Positions 6,045 to 7,412 of a stretch of 7,412 nucleotides of DNA are shown in pieces. The stretch comes from Treponema sp. Lineage in GTDB: Bacteria; Spirochaetota; Spirochaetia; Treponematales; Breznakiellaceae. Position 1 is the first letter of the stretch, and the number at the start of each line of letters is the position of its first letter. The stretch lies in the NCBI GenBank assembly GCA_031268125.1, contig JAIRXT010000230.1:1-7412 (forward strand), given 5' to 3'. Both the position numbers and the translations under genes were made by a program. The notes beneath the pieces are model-generated. The model did not search any database. It had not been told where the DNA came from and saw only the letters and a list, made by a program, of their open reading frames with translations.

Positions 6045-6071
6045 TATGATGAATAACCTGTTGGGACAGCG

Positions 6072-6992
6072 CTATTCCTTCCAGTGGCCTACTTTGCGGA
6101 TCTTCAGGTTGCGGTAGCGGACCAGGACTGAGGGGTTGCGGCCCGAAAGGTCCTCCAGTTCCCGGACCAGGATGGCTTTGATGCTGCGGGCCACGGACTC
6201 CGGGTCCTCCTGGGCGCCGGCGGGGGGTTCGGCGATGACGCCGTTGATAACTTTGAATTCCAGGAGATCCCCGCTGGTGATCCGCATCATGGCGGCGGCG
6301 TCCTTGGCCCGGCCCGCGTCCCGGAGGAGGATCGACGCGTAGCCTTCGGGGCTGATGACCGAATAGATGGCGTTTTCCAGCATGTAGATCTTGTCTCCCA
6401 CGCAGAGGCCCAGGGCGCCCCCGGAGCCCCCTTCGCCGATGATGACGCAGACGATGGGGGTCTTAAGCTGGCTGAAATCCCGGAGGTTCCGGGCGATGGC
6501 CTCCCCGATGCCCCGCTCCTCCGCGCCCAGGCCGGGGTAGGCTCCGGCGGTATCGACAAAGGTGATGATGGGGCGGTGGAATTTTTCCGCCTCCCGGGCC
6601 AGGCGCAGGGCCTTGCGGTAGCCCTCCGGGTTGGCCATGCCGTGGTTCCGGCGGACGTTTTCCTTGAGGCTGCGGCCCTTTTGGTTGGCCAGGATGGTTA
6701 CGGACCGGCCGTCAAGGAAGCCCAGGCCGCCGATGATGGCGGGGTCGTCCCCAAAGGACCGGTCCCCGTGGAGTTCGATAAAGCCGTCGATGATCCGGTT
6801 GATATAGTCCATGGAATAGGGCCGGTCCGGGTGGCGGGCCAGTTCCACCCGGCGCCAGATGCTTTCGGTCCGGGAACCGGCCAGGATCTTCGCCTCCAGT
6901 TCCACCAATTCTTTCCCCAAATCCAGCCCCGATTCCCGGGCCAGCTTTTTGAGTTCGTCTACTTTTTTTTGCAGTTCCCGCTGTTGTTCCAT
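6072..6992 (-). CDS. accA: Acetyl-CoA carboxylase carboxyltransferase subunit alpha (AccA)
   Basis: 306 aa, slightly shorter than the typical 315-320. It forms the carboxyltransferase with AccD and moves the carboxyl group from carboxybiotin on AccB to acetyl-CoA, giving malonyl-CoA, the first committed step of fatty acid synthesis in the cytoplasm. A helical N-terminus (ELQKKVDELKKLARESG) is followed by family blocks: VELARHPDRPYSMDYI at 49-64, ELHGDRSFGDDPAI at 73-86, GRSLKENVRRNHGMANPEGYRKALRL around 106-131, DTAGAYPG at 147-154, GEGGSGGALG at 187-196 (oxyanion glycines), and SPEGYASILLRDA at 214-226. The start at 6992 has AGGA 8 bases upstream and gives the family N-terminus. It lies 45 bases after the accD stop, so the two are probably one operon. 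No defects seen. Confidence 0.96.
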   Translation of the reverse strand: MEQQRELQKKVDELKKLARESGLDLGKELVELEAKILAGSRTESIWRRVELARHPDRPYSMDYINRIIDGFIELHGDRSFGDDPAIIGGLGFLDGRSVTILANQKGRSLKENVRRNHGMANPEGYRKALRLAREAEKFHRPIITFVDTAGAYPGLGAEERGIGEAIARNLRDFSQLKTPIVCVIIGEGGSGGALGLCVGDKIYMLENAIYSVISPEGYASILLRDAGRAKDAAAMMRITSGDLLEFKVINGVIAEPPAGAQEDPESVARSIKAILVRELEDLSGRNPSVLVRYRNLKIRKVGHWKE

Positions 6993-7001
6993 CTGTTCTA
7001 T

Positions 7002-7027
7002 CCTAATCTTTTATCCCTAATCTTTTA
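7002..7027. repeat. 12-bp direct repeat in the accD-accA gap
   Basis: CCTAATCTTTTA occurs at 7002-7013 and 7016-7027, a 14-base period. On the minus strand this is TAAAAGATTAGG twice, and the copy nearer accA supplies the AGGA that serves as its ribosome site. The gap therefore appears to contain a small tandem duplication that doubles a ribosome-site-like AGG. Confidence 0.8.
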
Positions 7028-7037
7028 ACGTAATGTT

Positions 7038-7412
7038 CTAGCCCACTCTGTCCGGTCTGCCCCAGCGCTCCGTTTTATGCAGATCGATAAGGGCGGCCAG
7101 GGTTCCGCGCTGATCCCGGCGCTTTACGATAAGGTCCACGAATCCCTTTTCCTGCTGAAATTCCGCCCGCTGGAACCCCTCGGGCAGGACCTGGCGGATG
7201 GTCCCCTCGATGACCCGGGGGCCCGCAAAGCCGATAAGGGCGCCGGGCTCCGCCAGGGTAATATCCGCCAGCATGGCGAAGGAGGCGGTAACTCCGCCGG
7301 TGGTAGGGTCGCAGAGGACGATGAAGAAGGGGAGCCCCGCCTTGTCCAGTTCCGCCGCGGCGCTGGAGGTCTTGGCCATCTGGAGGAGGGAGAAGATCCC
7401 CTCCTGCATCCG
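7038..7412 (-). CDS. accD: Acetyl-CoA carboxylase carboxyltransferase subunit beta (AccD), 3' part
   Basis: Only the last 124 codons are present. The gene runs off the right edge, and the first visible codon is Arg followed by MQEGIFSLLQMAKTS, the conserved block after the catalytic core. Further family blocks are DPTTGGVTASFAML, GALIGFAGPRVIEGTIRQ and LPEGFQRAEF followed by KGFVDLIV. These belong to the crotonase-like carboxyltransferase fold that binds acetyl-CoA and pairs with AccA. The N-terminal zinc ribbon and the start are outside the window. The tail after the conserved core is short (HKTERWGRPDRVG). accA follows 45 bases downstream, so the two subunits are probably made together. Confidence 0.95.
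   Translation of the reverse strand, partial: RMQEGIFSLLQMAKTSSAAAELDKAGLPFFIVLCDPTTGGVTASFAMLADITLAEPGALIGFAGPRVIEGTIRQVLPEGFQRAEFQQEKGFVDLIVKRRDQRGTLAALIDLHKTERWGRPDRVG

Larger units (their letters stand above)
5749..6071. other. Non-coding stretch between accA and the metal-transport unit
   Basis: These 323 bases lie downstream of accA and upstream of the minus-strand lipoprotein gene. I see no convincing gene here: the plus-strand open frames lack ribosome sites and read as Gly/Arg-rich shadow translation. The stretch holds a perfect 11-bp inverted repeat (5932-5956), a stem-loop around 5981-6006 inside a wider 9-bp inverted repeat (5972-6044), a small CTGT/ACAG hairpin just after the accA stop (6058-6069), and the word GGTCAAGTT twice, exactly 100 bases apart (5774 and 5874). 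It should contain the accA terminator and the promoter of the metal-transport unit, but neither is clear. Confidence 0.6.

Noticed and set aside
5851..6117. Plus-strand open frame of 88 codons in the non-coding stretch
   Set aside because: GTG start with no ribosome site, runs into accA antisense, composition is Gly/Arg-rich shadow-like, and it spans the inverted repeats.
6576..7028. Plus-strand open frame opposite accA
   Set aside because: Antisense shadow of a strongly conserved accA. High GC content makes long spurious frames common.

Overview
The window looks like GC-rich chromosomal DNA from a Gram-negative bacterium with an outer membrane. A spirochaete of the Treponema group is my best guess. 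The reasons are an LL-diaminopimelate aminotransferase (DapL) instead of the longer DAP branch, two short spirochaete-style lipoprotein signals with relaxed lipoboxes, and a protein ending in a predicted outer-membrane beta-barrel. This assignment is an inference. No rRNA, tRNA, mobile element or CRISPR array is visible.

Layout. Bases 18-2911, plus strand: dapL, then, 11 bases after its stop, a secreted trypsin-like serine protease with a complete catalytic triad and a C-terminal segment that reads as about eight amphipathic beta strands. Bases 2915-5748, minus strand, converging on the protease with only 3 bases between the two stop codons: a three-gene unit, in transcription order an unrecognised lipoprotein, an ABC ATPase of the zinc/manganese importer type, and a matching membrane permease. 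The permease continues without a stop codon into a complete lipoprotein carrying a Cys-Cys domain. Bases 5749-6071: a 323-base non-coding stretch with a perfect 11-bp inverted repeat, further stem-loops and a weak promoter candidate. Bases 6072-7412, minus strand: accA preceded by the 3' part of accD, the two subunits of the acetyl-CoA carboxyltransferase. accD runs off the right edge.

How the genes fit together. accD and accA form the carboxyltransferase that makes malonyl-CoA for fatty acid synthesis. dapL makes meso-diaminopimelate for lysine and peptidoglycan. The ATPase and permease form the inner-membrane part of a metal importer whose usual periplasmic binding protein is not in the window.

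Two proteins deserve attention. One is the permease-lipoprotein fusion, which keeps a strong internal ribosome binding site and a lipobox at the junction, so one stretch of DNA could give both a fused and a separate periplasmic product. The other is the protease joined to a predicted outer-membrane barrel.
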